38,034 nucleotides of DNA, taken from Candidatus Woesearchaeota archaeon (GTDB lineage: Archaea > Nanobdellota > Nanobdellia > Woesearchaeales > GW2011-AR4). A program made the position numbers and the translations under genes. The notes beneath the pieces were generated by a model, which saw only the letters and a program-made list of their open reading frames with translations, was not told the DNA's origin and searched no databases. Below are positions 8,742-17,600 of the stretch, in pieces. The DNA lies in the NCBI GenBank assembly GCA_016187495.1, contig JACPJP010000031.1:1-38034 (forward strand). The letters are read 5' to 3'. How positions within the stretch are numbered: the stretch's first letter is position 1; each line of letters begins with the position of its first letter.

Positions 8742-9697
8742 GTCTATACAAAAAATATCAAGCCAAAGATATTCCGATAAACGAAGTTATTGATTATATG
8801 AGTGGAAATTCTGGACTTACAGAAGAGTTTATTTATCAGCAATCCCAAAAAAAAGGGAAGAGATATGTTGTTCTTTCAAGTTCCACAGAAGAAGATACGA
8901 AAATGGGAGAAATACCCATGTGCCAAATTAATGATAAGCCCTTGAAGGTCTTTGATAATAAGGAAGGTTTGTTAGTCATAAGAAATGGAAATGCAGGAAC
9001 AACAAAGTATCTTCCAAAGGGGGATTACACAATTAATGACCATGCTTATATCCTATTTATGAAGGAAAATTGCCCTCATAAAATTAATCTCAAATGGTTA
9101 AGTATACAATACAAAGACGATTTCCTGTCCTATGCTTCCAGTTCCGATAATGGCACATGGAACATGGTTATTGATTATATGAGTGGAAATTCTGGACTTA
9201 CAGAAGAGTTTATTTACAAAAAAACACAATACAAAAATATGGAATATGCTGTATTGGCGAGTTCAGAAGAACACCGCATTGTAGGTTATTTGCCTATGTG
9301 CGAGATAAATGGGAAACCTTTGAAAGTGTTTAAAGATAAAGAGGGATTATTTGTTATTAGAAAGGGTAAGGCAGGAAAAACGAGAACCTTGAACTCTGGA
9401 AAATATACCATAAATGAAGATGTTTATATCCTATTTGTGAAGGAAAATTGCCCTCATAAAATTAATCTCAAATGGTTAAGTATACAATACAAAGACGATT
9501 TCCTGTCCTATGCTTCCAGTTCCGATAATGGCACATGGAACATGACTGGATTCTTCAAGAATGTGATTATAGATATTCCAGACCATAATGAGCAGATGGA
9601 AATAGTCAGAGAATATGAGGCTCTTGAAGCAAAAGATGGCATATTAAGAGATATTCAAGATAAAATCAAAGAAATAGCTATGAAGAGTTTTGCTTGA
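8738..9697 (+). CDS. hsdS: Specificity (S) subunit with two tandem TRD copies
   Basis: GNSGLTEEFIY motif twice; NCPHKINLKWLSIQYKDDFLSYASSSDNGTWNM twice; C-terminal P..NEQMEIV..Y..L; ATGA overlap with the upstream gene. Confidence 0.85.
   Translation: MSLYKKYQAKDIPINEVIDYMSGNSGLTEEFIYQQSQKKGKRYVVLSSSTEEDTKMGEIPMCQINDKPLKVFDNKEGLLVIRNGNAGTTKYLPKGDYTINDHAYILFMKENCPHKINLKWLSIQYKDDFLSYASSSDNGTWNMVIDYMSGNSGLTEEFIYKKTQYKNMEYAVLASSEEHRIVGYLPMCEINGKPLKVFKDKEGLFVIRKGKAGKTRTLNSGKYTINEDVYILFVKENCPHKINLKWLSIQYKDDFLSYASSSDNGTWNMTGFFKNVIIDIPDHNEQMEIVREYEALEAKDGILRDIQDKIKEIAMKSFA
8786..8835 (+). repeat. 50-nt identical block, copy 1, at the start of TRD1
   Basis: Identical to 9167-9216. Confidence 0.9.
9051..9166 (+). 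repeat. 116-nt block, copy 1, at the end of TRD1
   Basis: One mismatch to 9429-9544. Confidence 0.9.
9167..9216 (+). repeat. 50-nt identical block, copy 2, at the start of TRD2
   Basis: Identical to 8786-8835. Confidence 0.9.
9429..9544 (+). repeat. 116-nt block, copy 2, at the end of TRD2
   Basis: One mismatch to 9051-9166. Confidence 0.9.
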
Positions 9698-9707
9698 ATT
9701 ATTTTAC

Positions 9708-9893
9708 CTATTTCTTAAATAGGGGGCAAACCTTACAAACATCAGCCACAAAATCTGACTTAATTTCTTCTGGGCAATCTGGAAAAGTTCCTCTGCAATA
9801 GGGGTATTTTGTGCTTCTTTGAAATCTATCTTGCTGTTTAGCCCATTTAGGTATTATTACAGGGGCTTTTTTATGGCTTGGAGCTGAACCCAT
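9708..9893 (-). CDS. Small cysteine-containing hypothetical protein
   Basis: 61 aa, four Cys; adjacent to the next minus-strand ORF. Confidence 0.5.
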   Translation of the reverse strand: MGSAPSHKKAPVIIPKWAKQQDRFQRSTKYPYCRGTFPDCPEEIKSDFVADVCKVCPLFKK

Positions 9894-9895
9894 TG

Positions 9896-10294
9896 TTATT
9901 GTCTACTAATAAAATCTTTTAGTTCTTGTGCTTGTCTTGTGTATTGCTCATTGCTGTCAATCACTAAATCTGGTTTAACTTTGGAATTAATAAAATCATC
10001 AATCCTTTGAGCATCATGCCTTTTTCTCCTTAAATAAACAACTTTCACAATATGACCACCTGATTTTAGCATATTCAAGGGGTTGATTATACAATCTTTG
10101 CCTATCTGTGTTTTCCTTGTTTTTATTGTAAAAGCCATCACAACTGTAAAATCGCTGATAGACTTGCGTATAGCTATTTTTGCTATGTAATTAAGAAATT
10201 TGTCAATTCGCCTGTTAACGTCATTAAAATTGCAATAGGCACTTTTCTCTTGTGGGGAAGAATTATATACGAAAATCAGCTTATTGTTAATCAA
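9896..10294 (-). CDS. Hypothetical protein
   Basis: 132 aa ORF. Confidence 0.6.
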   Translation of the reverse strand: MINNKLIFVYNSSPQEKSAYCNFNDVNRRIDKFLNYIAKIAIRKSISDFTVVMAFTIKTRKTQIGKDCIINPLNMLKSGGHIVKVVYLRRKRHDAQRIDDFINSKVKPDLVIDSNEQYTRQAQELKDFISRQ

Positions 10295-10429
10295 AAATTT
10301 ATTTACTCCTCGTTTTAGTTTATGTCCGCACCAAGTCCTATAAGCAAAGTCAGTTTAATTGTCATAAAGAGCATGATTTTAGCATATCTTTATATCTTTA
10401 ATTATTATCAAGAATATATATTAAAGAAA

Positions 10430-10606
10430 ATGGACACCCACCTGCTTAAAATCTTGGAAGAAGAAACAGCAAAAGAGAAAGCCAAGAAGAAAAAGAAGCC
10501 TTCTTTAGAACTTAAAAAAGAGAAAGGGTTGGCTTATTATTCTGGCTGGGGCAAAGGCAAACCTATTATGGAAGAAAAGACGGAAAAGCAGTCGAAACTA
10601 AAATGA
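10430..10606 (+). CDS. Lysine-rich small hypothetical protein
   Basis: MDTHLLKILEEETAKEKAKKKKKPSLELKKEKGLAYYSGWGKGKPIMEEKTEKQSKLK; start revised from 10322, whose upstream part looks like promoter sequence. Confidence 0.55.
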   Translation: MDTHLLKILEEETAKEKAKKKKKPSLELKKEKGLAYYSGWGKGKPIMEEKTEKQSKLK

Positions 10607-10878
10607 AAAAATCAAAAAAAGAGGATTGGTATAACCTTGCACAGATTTTAGCAATAATCTCTGGAACATTTATTATTGGAGCTGGTATCTATACAAGTTT
10701 ATCAGCAAATTATTTTAATCTTATATTAATAAATAACCTTAATTCAATTGAACTAAACCAGATGTTTGGAGATTTGGTCAATACTTTCTTCAAAAAATCT
10801 AATAATCTCTTTTTTATTGGTATTTTCTTTATATTTTGTTCAATTGGTTCATGGATTAAGGGTTATTATACAAGATAG
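10603..10878 (+). CDS. Small membrane protein, about 2 TM segments
   Basis: 91 aa, hydrophobic stretches; ATGA overlap with the upstream ORF. Confidence 0.6.
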   Translation: MKKSKKEDWYNLAQILAIISGTFIIGAGIYTSLSANYFNLILINNLNSIELNQMFGDLVNTFFKKSNNLFFIGIFFIFCSIGSWIKGYYTR

Positions 10879-10879
10879 C

Positions 10880-10935
10880 CACTTTTGAGGCAGAATCAGG
10901 ACTTTTGGGGCAAGTGGCAGTTTTAAGGCAAAGCC
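10880..10935 (+). repeat. Right cluster of three 12-mer repeats
   Basis: ACTTTTGAGGCA, ACTTTTGGGGCA and AGTTTTAAGGCA at about 20-bp spacing; matches the left cluster near 4994-5054. Confidence 0.7.
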
Positions 10936-10994
10936 GGTATTTTATAGTTGGTTAGTATCATGAAGTTAATTCTATTAGATACATTAAATTAATC

Positions 10995-11147
10995 TGCCTT
11001 CGGCAAATTTACTGCTCGGCGTCGCTTTTCTGTCATATCGCGACGCCTCACCTAACAATTGCAATAAAATTATTATTATAACTAGGCGAGGCAAAATTTA
11101 TTGGCAGGAAAAATTTTGCCGAGCACGAGATTATGTGCCGAAGGCAC
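10995..11147. repeat. Nested-palindrome intergenic element
   Basis: TGCCTTCGGCA 10995-11005 / TGCCGAAGGCA 11136-11146; TGCTCGGC 11013-11020 / GCCGAGCA 11118-11125; GGCGTCGC 11018-11025 / GCGACGCC 11040-11047; GCCTCACCTA 11045-11054 / TAGGCGAGGC 11083-11092 (one mismatch); GGCAAAATTT 11090-11099 / AAATTTTGCC 11111-11120. Confidence 0.85.
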
Positions 11148-11251
11148 GGCTTAAATTTCAAATCTAGTTTAAAGAATGGTTGTCCAATTGTTTGTACCCA
11201 TAATTAAAAATAATTAAATATATAAACAAAATAAAAATCTAATTGTTTTAT

Positions 11252-11365
11252 GCGTCGGTGGTCTAATGGCTATGACTCGGGCCTTCCAAGCCCGGTGTCC
11301 GGGTTCGAAGCAGCTTTTTTACTTATACGGAATTAAGAAAGCTGGCGAAATTCCCGGCCGACGCA
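11252..11365 (+). tRNA. tRNA-Gly(TCC) with a 42-nt T-loop intron (11310-11351)
   Basis: Acceptor GCGTCGG/CCGACGC+A; anticodon arm CGGGC-CTTCCAA-GCCCG; T stem CCGGG/CCCGG with loop TTCGAA|T split by the intron; BHB helix TTCG/CGAA with 3-nt bulges AAG and ATT. Confidence 0.88.
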
Positions 11366-11377
11366 TTTTATCTTAAA

Positions 11378-11824
11378 ATGCCGGAAATGCAAACAATCCT
11401 AATCTTTGCCTGGGTATGGGCTGCTATGACAGCCAACGGCTTCTGGGAAGCCTATGTTGAAGGCAAGCATGCATGGGCAGAAGCCAAGCTAGGTTGGAAG
11501 ATAAGGACAAAAAAATATGTCTGGCTCACAGCATACCATTTCTGGCTCTTTATGGTTATGTGGCCTTTGCTTATAACCCTCCCATTGGTAATTTTTGGCT
11601 TTGATTTAAGGATTCTTGGAATCTTGTTGAGCGCATTTTTCATCGGCCTTATTGTCGAAGATTTTACATGGTTTATTGTAAATCCGGTTTTTGATTCTAA
11701 GCATTTTAATTCAAAATATGTAAAGTGGTACCCTTGGGTCAAAATAGGAAAATTTGAAATCCCTTTATATTACATTGTAAATATATCCATAGCTATGTTT
11801 TCATGGTATTTTTTCTGGAGATGA
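11378..11824 (+). CDS. Integral membrane protein of unknown function
   Basis: 148 aa, several hydrophobic segments. Confidence 0.7.
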   Translation: MPEMQTILIFAWVWAAMTANGFWEAYVEGKHAWAEAKLGWKIRTKKYVWLTAYHFWLFMVMWPLLITLPLVIFGFDLRILGILLSAFFIGLIVEDFTWFIVNPVFDSKHFNSKYVKWYPWVKIGKFEIPLYYIVNISIAMFSWYFFWR

Positions 11825-11832
11825 AGTAATAA

Positions 11833-12528
11833 ATGCTCAGCATAATAATTCCAACATTAAATGAGGAAAGGTATTTGCCAAAAATTCTGGATAGCATAAA
11901 AAAGCAGAATTTTAAGGATTATGAAATTATTGTTGCTGACTTTAATTCAAAGGACAAAACAAGACAGATCGCAAAAAAATACGGCTGCAGGATAACAAAA
12001 GGAGGATTGCCTGCAGCTGCGAGAAATAACGGAGCTAAAGTTGCGAAAGGGGATATACTGTTTTTCATAGATGCAGACTGCATTGTTAAAAAATTCTTTT
12101 TACAAAAATCCTTAAATGAAATAAAAAACAAAAACCTTGATGCTGCAGGCTGCTGTGCACGACCGCTAAGCAATAAAGCAATAGATAACATTGTATTTGC
12201 ATTTTTTAACTTTTGGATTTGCATAGCACAGTTTTTTTACCCTAACGCAGCCTTTGGCATATTTTGCAAAAAAGATTTGCATCGGAAAATCAAGGGCTTT
12301 GACGAGACTATAAAACTTTCAGAGGACATGGACTATGCCAAGCGTGCTGGCAAATATGGAAGATTCAGAATCCTAAAGGGTGTGAAAATTTATGCTTCGG
12401 TAAGGAGGTTTGAGGAGGAAGGAAGATTAGGATTGATTGTAAAATTATTTTTGTCTGGTTGTTATAGGCTGCTTTTTGGAGAAATTAAGACTAACATGTT
12501 TAAGTATGGATTTGGGCATGAAAAATAG
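11833..12528 (+). CDS. Family 2 glycosyltransferase
   Basis: MLSIIIPTLNEERYLPKILDSI...DYEIIVADFNSKDKT...ILFIDADC. Confidence 0.85.
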   Translation: MLSIIIPTLNEERYLPKILDSIKKQNFKDYEIIVADFNSKDKTRQIAKKYGCRITKGGLPAAARNNGAKVAKGDILFFIDADCIVKKFFLQKSLNEIKNKNLDAAGCCARPLSNKAIDNIVFAFFNFWICIAQFFYPNAAFGIFCKKDLHRKIKGFDETIKLSEDMDYAKRAGKYGRFRILKGVKIYASVRRFEEEGRLGLIVKLFLSGCYRLLFGEIKTNMFKYGFGHEK

Positions 12529-12566
12529 CAACAAGCTTTCTAAAACTGGTTAATTCCTCAGATAGG

Positions 12567-13817
12567 TTAATGACGGTCCTTGGCCACTCGCATAGCCTCG
12601 ACGTAGACTGACTCAAGCCTTTTCATACTCCTTTCAAGTTCGCATTTTTGCGCTATTTTGACTCCTTGCCTGCCAAAATGCGGAATTCTGGATTTGTTTT
12701 TTATAATCTCTATTACTGCTTCTGAAAAACTTTCAGCACTATATGGCTCAGCTAAATAGCCATTTACGCCGTCCTTGACAATGTCGGGAACTGCATACTT
12801 TCTTGCGGCAATGACGGGGGTGCCGGATGCAAGGGCCTCAAGTATAGACATCCCCAATGTTTCCATTGTAGAGGCCGTTACAAACACATCAGTTTTCCTG
12901 TATATTTTCTTTAGTGCATCGCCATAAAGTTCTCCTGTAAATATTATTTTTGATTCAAGACCATACCTTTTTACTATTCCCTTTAAATATTTCCTCGCCG
13001 GGCCGTCTCCAACTATTTTAAGTGAAAAATCGATGCCTCTTTTGTCAAGAATTTGGAATGCTTTAATGATTATATCTATATTCTTCTCAAATGAGAGCCT
13101 GCCAACATAGACAAAGGATAGGTTTTCGGCATGCTTATATGATTTTTTAGGATAAAATTTTTTGAGACTGACCCCGCAGCACACATGGTATATCGCATTA
13201 TGCCTCAGTTTACTTTTAAGCAAATTTGCTATAGATTCTGAAGGTGCGATGATTATATCGCATTTTTTGTACATCTTCAGGGAAATGTACCAAAGAAGCC
13301 TTTTTAGCCTGCTGCTATCTTTTGGCTTTTTTCTGAATTTTTCCTTTTTGAAAAGAGTGTATAATTTTCCTACCAATTTATTTAGCCCAAGTATGTTGCC
13401 TAACGAAATATAATCGGTCTGCTCGGATATCAGGGTATGGTATGTTCCGATTAATGGTACATGCAATTTTCTGGCAGCTAGAATCCCAAGCAAGCCGACG
13501 ATGCCAGGTGAATGTATATGGATTATATCCGGATGGAAATACTTAAGTTCTTTAAATATTTTTTTTGGCCGCGCTATGGCTATTTTGACTTCCTTGTAAG
13601 TGTGCAAGTGTATGGAGTGAAGCCTGAAAATTTTGACATTTTTGCCAAAATATTTTTCTTTTTGCTTCCCATAGGTGGGGCAAAATACAATAATATTATG
13701 GTTTTTTCTTGAGAAATAATCAATCGAGTTATTAAGAAAAGTTACAATCCCGTCTATTTTAGGATGGAACGTGTCTGTAAAGTGGGCTATTCTAAGGTCT
13801 TTTTGGCTAGATGTCAT
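12567..13817 (-). CDS. Family 4 glycosyltransferase
   Basis: HFTDTFHPKIDGIVTFL..., SFVYVGRLSFEKNIDIIIKAF, VTASTMETLGMSILEALASGTPVIA. Confidence 0.88.
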   Translation of the reverse strand: MTSSQKDLRIAHFTDTFHPKIDGIVTFLNNSIDYFSRKNHNIIVFCPTYGKQKEKYFGKNVKIFRLHSIHLHTYKEVKIAIARPKKIFKELKYFHPDIIHIHSPGIVGLLGILAARKLHVPLIGTYHTLISEQTDYISLGNILGLNKLVGKLYTLFKKEKFRKKPKDSSRLKRLLWYISLKMYKKCDIIIAPSESIANLLKSKLRHNAIYHVCCGVSLKKFYPKKSYKHAENLSFVYVGRLSFEKNIDIIIKAFQILDKRGIDFSLKIVGDGPARKYLKGIVKRYGLESKIIFTGELYGDALKKIYRKTDVFVTASTMETLGMSILEALASGTPVIAARKYAVPDIVKDGVNGYLAEPYSAESFSEAVIEIIKNKSRIPHFGRQGVKIAQKCELERSMKRLESVYVEAMRVAKDRH

Positions 13818-13840
13818 TTTTTAACTTCCATTCAAGAATT

Positions 13841-14611
13841 TTAACGTCTGGCTTTAATCATTCCGGTTCCAAACATCCTCCTAAAAAGCGTATTCCTACT
13901 TATTTCCACTTTGAATCCATTATTTTCTAAGTAGTCTTTTAATTCGATGTGATTGTGTGCACTATCTAAATAGTTATGGTATTCTAAAACTATTTTATCT
14001 ACCTTTCTTATAACTGGGGCAGGAGTGTTTAATAGGGCATCATATTCTGCCCCTTCCGCATCGATTTTAAGATAATTTATTTTTTTTAAATTATTTATTT
14101 TAAAAATATCGCTAAGTGTGGTAGATTTAACTTTTGTGACTTTTTTGGAGTCTGTGCTGTATATAGAATGCCCGCCATTGTTCAGTTTTGAAGCAAAAAA
14201 GTCTATATAGCCTCTTTTTCCAGTAACTGCTAAATTCGATACAAAAACATTATGTAAATTGTTGAGAGCATTATTTTTTTTAAGTATTTCATAATTTTCT
14301 TTGTCTGGCTCGTATGCAAAAATACTTCCATTGGTTGCGTTCTTAGCGGCAAGAACTGAAAATGCGCCAATGTTAGCGCCAATATCAACAACTACATCAT
14401 CTTTTTTGATATTAAAATCTTCAGCAATGTACGAATTTGTTTTCCACACTTCCATCAGAATCATTTTATCACTTGTATTGACCCTTAATTTGAATTTGGC
14501 TTTGCCGTCAACATTGTGAATAACTGTTTTTTTGTTCCAGTCCCCTAGATAAAAAAGAGAGTATACAGGCTTTAATCCAAAGTTATATAGCAAACCTTTT
14601 AATTTCATCAA
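13841..14611 (-). CDS. FkbM-family methyltransferase
   Basis: VVDIGANIGAFSVLAAK...VFAYEPDKENYEILKKN...YLKIDAEGAE. Confidence 0.85.
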   Translation of the reverse strand: MMKLKGLLYNFGLKPVYSLFYLGDWNKKTVIHNVDGKAKFKLRVNTSDKMILMEVWKTNSYIAEDFNIKKDDVVVDIGANIGAFSVLAAKNATNGSIFAYEPDKENYEILKKNNALNNLHNVFVSNLAVTGKRGYIDFFASKLNNGGHSIYSTDSKKVTKVKSTTLSDIFKINNLKKINYLKIDAEGAEYDALLNTPAPVIRKVDKIVLEYHNYLDSAHNHIELKDYLENNGFKVEISRNTLFRRMFGTGMIKARR

Positions 14612-17600
14612 TCAAACCCTCAAGCTAACCACTTGCGAAATGCCATGCTCATTCATCGAAACCCCGTACAGGTTGTCAGCTTCCGATATTACAGCATCAT
14701 TGTGGCTCATTATTATATACTGCGCGTTATTTGAATACTGCCTTATGAGTTTTGCAAATTTCTCGGAATTGTGCTTGTCGAGTGCTGCATCTACCTCATC
14801 CAGAATATAAAAGGATGCGGGCTCATGCTCCTGTATTGCAAATATGAATGCTAAAGCGGTCATAGTCTTTTCCCCTCCGGATAAGCTTCTTATATCCAAA
14901 AATTTGCTTCCCGTTATCTTGACGTTAATCCTTACTCCAGCTTCAAACGGGTTTTCCTCATTTTCTATCACAAGGTTGGCTTCTCCTTTTGTGGTAAGCA
15001 ATGAGAAAAATTTCTTGAAGGTGTCATTTACCACATTAAAGACTTTCATAAAGAGGTCTTTTTTCTTGCTCTCTATCTCATTCATCATTTTAAGCACATC
15101 TTCCTTTTCCTTTCCAAGCCTGTCTTTTTTTTCGACTAATTCATTATATTGTTTTTCAACTTCCTCATAAATTTCCAAGGCGCGCATATTTACAGAGCCT
15201 ATCTGCTCCCTCATGCTCTCAAATTTCCTTATATCGCTTTTAAGCTGCTCCTCATCCTTGCTTAAATCCAGCTTAACGCCTTCGTACTGCTGGAATTGCA
15301 TGTTAAGTCCAGAAAGGACAGATTCAAGCTCTGCATGCTTCAGGGAAAGGGTATTTGACCTTACTTCAACTTTCCTGCTTTCATCCTGCTTGTTGTTAAC
15401 AGCAGCAAGGTTTCTTTGTATTTCCTTGTCTATTTCTGACCTTTTGTGGAACAAGCCCTTGAATTTTGCATAGAAATCTTGGGCAAGGGCCTCTTTCTCT
15501 GCCAGCTCCGACTCTTTTCCTTTTACAACTGCTGCAAGCTCTTTCAGCTCTTTATTAAAGTCCTCATAATCCTTGTCAAGCTGCTTTATTATCTTGTCTG
15601 TCTTTTCCAGCTCGCTCTTGTATATGCTTTCTGACTGCATGTCTATATTCTTTATTTCAGAGTCTATTCTTATCAAGTTCTCATCCAGCTCCTTGAGCTT
15701 TTCCTCGAAAGCGTTAAGTTCTGCTATTAAAGTTGGATTGCTTAATTGCGCTATGCTGTTCCTTAATTTCTGCTTCTCCGTTTTAATTGCAGCAAGCTCG
15801 GAATTCAGAGAATTGGTCTTTTCCACTACAAGCCTCATTTTTTCGTCAATTTCTTTTGCATGCTTTTCAAGAGCTGATTTTTTCTCTTCATTAGCTTCTA
15901 AATCAGTTGCTTCAAGGTGCAAAGACTTCTCAAGATTTATTATTTCCCCTTCCATGGATGCTTTTTTTGTCCTCAAGTTAGATATAAGCTGCTCATTTTC
16001 TGTTCTTACAGTTTCAAGTTCATCAATTGTTTTTCTGAGCTTCCCTATCTCATTTTCCAGTTTTTCAATCTCCTTTTCAATATCCTCTTCCTTAAATCCC
16101 ATGCTGTGCTTCCTCTTTAATCTAAAGCCTCCATGCATTGCCCCACTTTTTTCAGCTACATCTCCATCCAGCGTAACAAACTTCGCATCACCTATGCCCA
16201 ATCTCCTAGCAACATCAATATTATCAACCACGATAGTATCGGAAAAAACATGCTCAAACACTTTTTTGAATTTGCTGTCAAAAGAAATAAGATCAAGCGC
16301 AAGTCCATGGCTGCCGTTTGCCTTAGAAAGCCTCTCAATGCTTTCTTTAGTAGGTGATGATTTTAATTTGTTTAATGGAAATAATGTAACCACGCCAAGC
16401 TTATGCTCCTTTAGGTACTTTATGCATTCTGATGCTATCTTGTCATCCTCTACAACAATACTCTTTAATTTCTGCCCTGCTGCAATTTCCAAAGCCAGTG
16501 AATATTTTGAGCTTACGTTTCCGAGTTCTGCAACGGTCCCATAAATTCCCTGCTTGCTGGCTTTAAGCTCCAAAATTCTTTTAACCGCGATGTCTGAGTA
16601 GCTCATTTCCCTTGTGCTTGCCTGTTTTGCATTTAGCTTTGCAAGCTCCTCATCTTCATCAAATATTTTTTTCCTTGTTGTGGAAAGCCTTACAGCAATT
16701 GCAGAGTCTTCCTCAAGCTTCTTGTTCAGCTCCAGCGTGGCTTTTTTGAACTCATCTCTTTTGTTTTTTGCTTCTTCCAGCTTTTTCTTGTTTTCTTTCT
16801 CAACATCCAAGACTTTTTTCATCTGTGCATCTATAGTTTCCATATCGTGCATAATCGCGTCTTTTTCCCGTATGAGATTGTGCTGCTGCTCCCTTGCTGC
16901 CTGAACTTCCTTCTGCAACTCCTCTGATTTTTTGTCTATCTCAGCAACCTCCTTCTCAATATCAGCAATGTTCTCCAATTTGTGCTTTCCTCTGAACTCA
17001 TGTATTTTTTTTGTTATTAATGCTCTTTCTTTCTGCTTTGCGTTAATGTCGCTTTGCATATTCTTCTTGTCTTCCTCAAGCTGCTTTATTTTTCCCTCAA
17101 CATCTTTTATGCTGCTTTGCAGGTCAATTTTCCTCTTACTAATTCTTTCAATCTCATTCCTTATTGTGTCTACCCTTGAGTTCTTTTTTGTTATGTCAAT
17201 CTTTAGTTCCTCAACTTGCCTATTAAGCTGGACCTGCTCGACATTGCCTTTCTGCTCTATGTCCCTGGAAATTTGCTCTATCTGGGCTCTTTTTTCTTCA
17301 TTTAATTTTTTAAAATTGTCAATTTGGCCATTTATCTTCTGCAGCTCTGCATTTGTTTCATCGAGTTTCTGCCTTAATTCCAATTTTTCCTTTTCCTTTT
17401 TATCTATCTGCAATTTAAGGTAAGAAGCCTGGTTTGTGCGTATTCTGTCATTCATCTCCTTATACTTCAATGCCTGGTCTCGGTCTTTCTTCAGCTCTTT
17501 AAGGTATGTGTTCCTTTCCGTAAGCACTATTTCCGTTTCCTTTAATCTTTCATCAACTTTCTGCAGCTCCAACAGAGCCTTGTGCTTCTTTTCCTCATAA

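Noticed and set aside
10322-10429. Upstream start of the 94-aa ORF
   Set aside because: Sequence is AT-rich and promoter-like; the MDTHLLKILEEE start is a better coding boundary.
15573-16544. 323-aa plus-strand ORF and several other long ORFs antisense to smc
   Set aside because: Serine/leucine/phenylalanine-rich translations typical of the antisense of lysine/glutamate-rich coiled coils; no family motifs.
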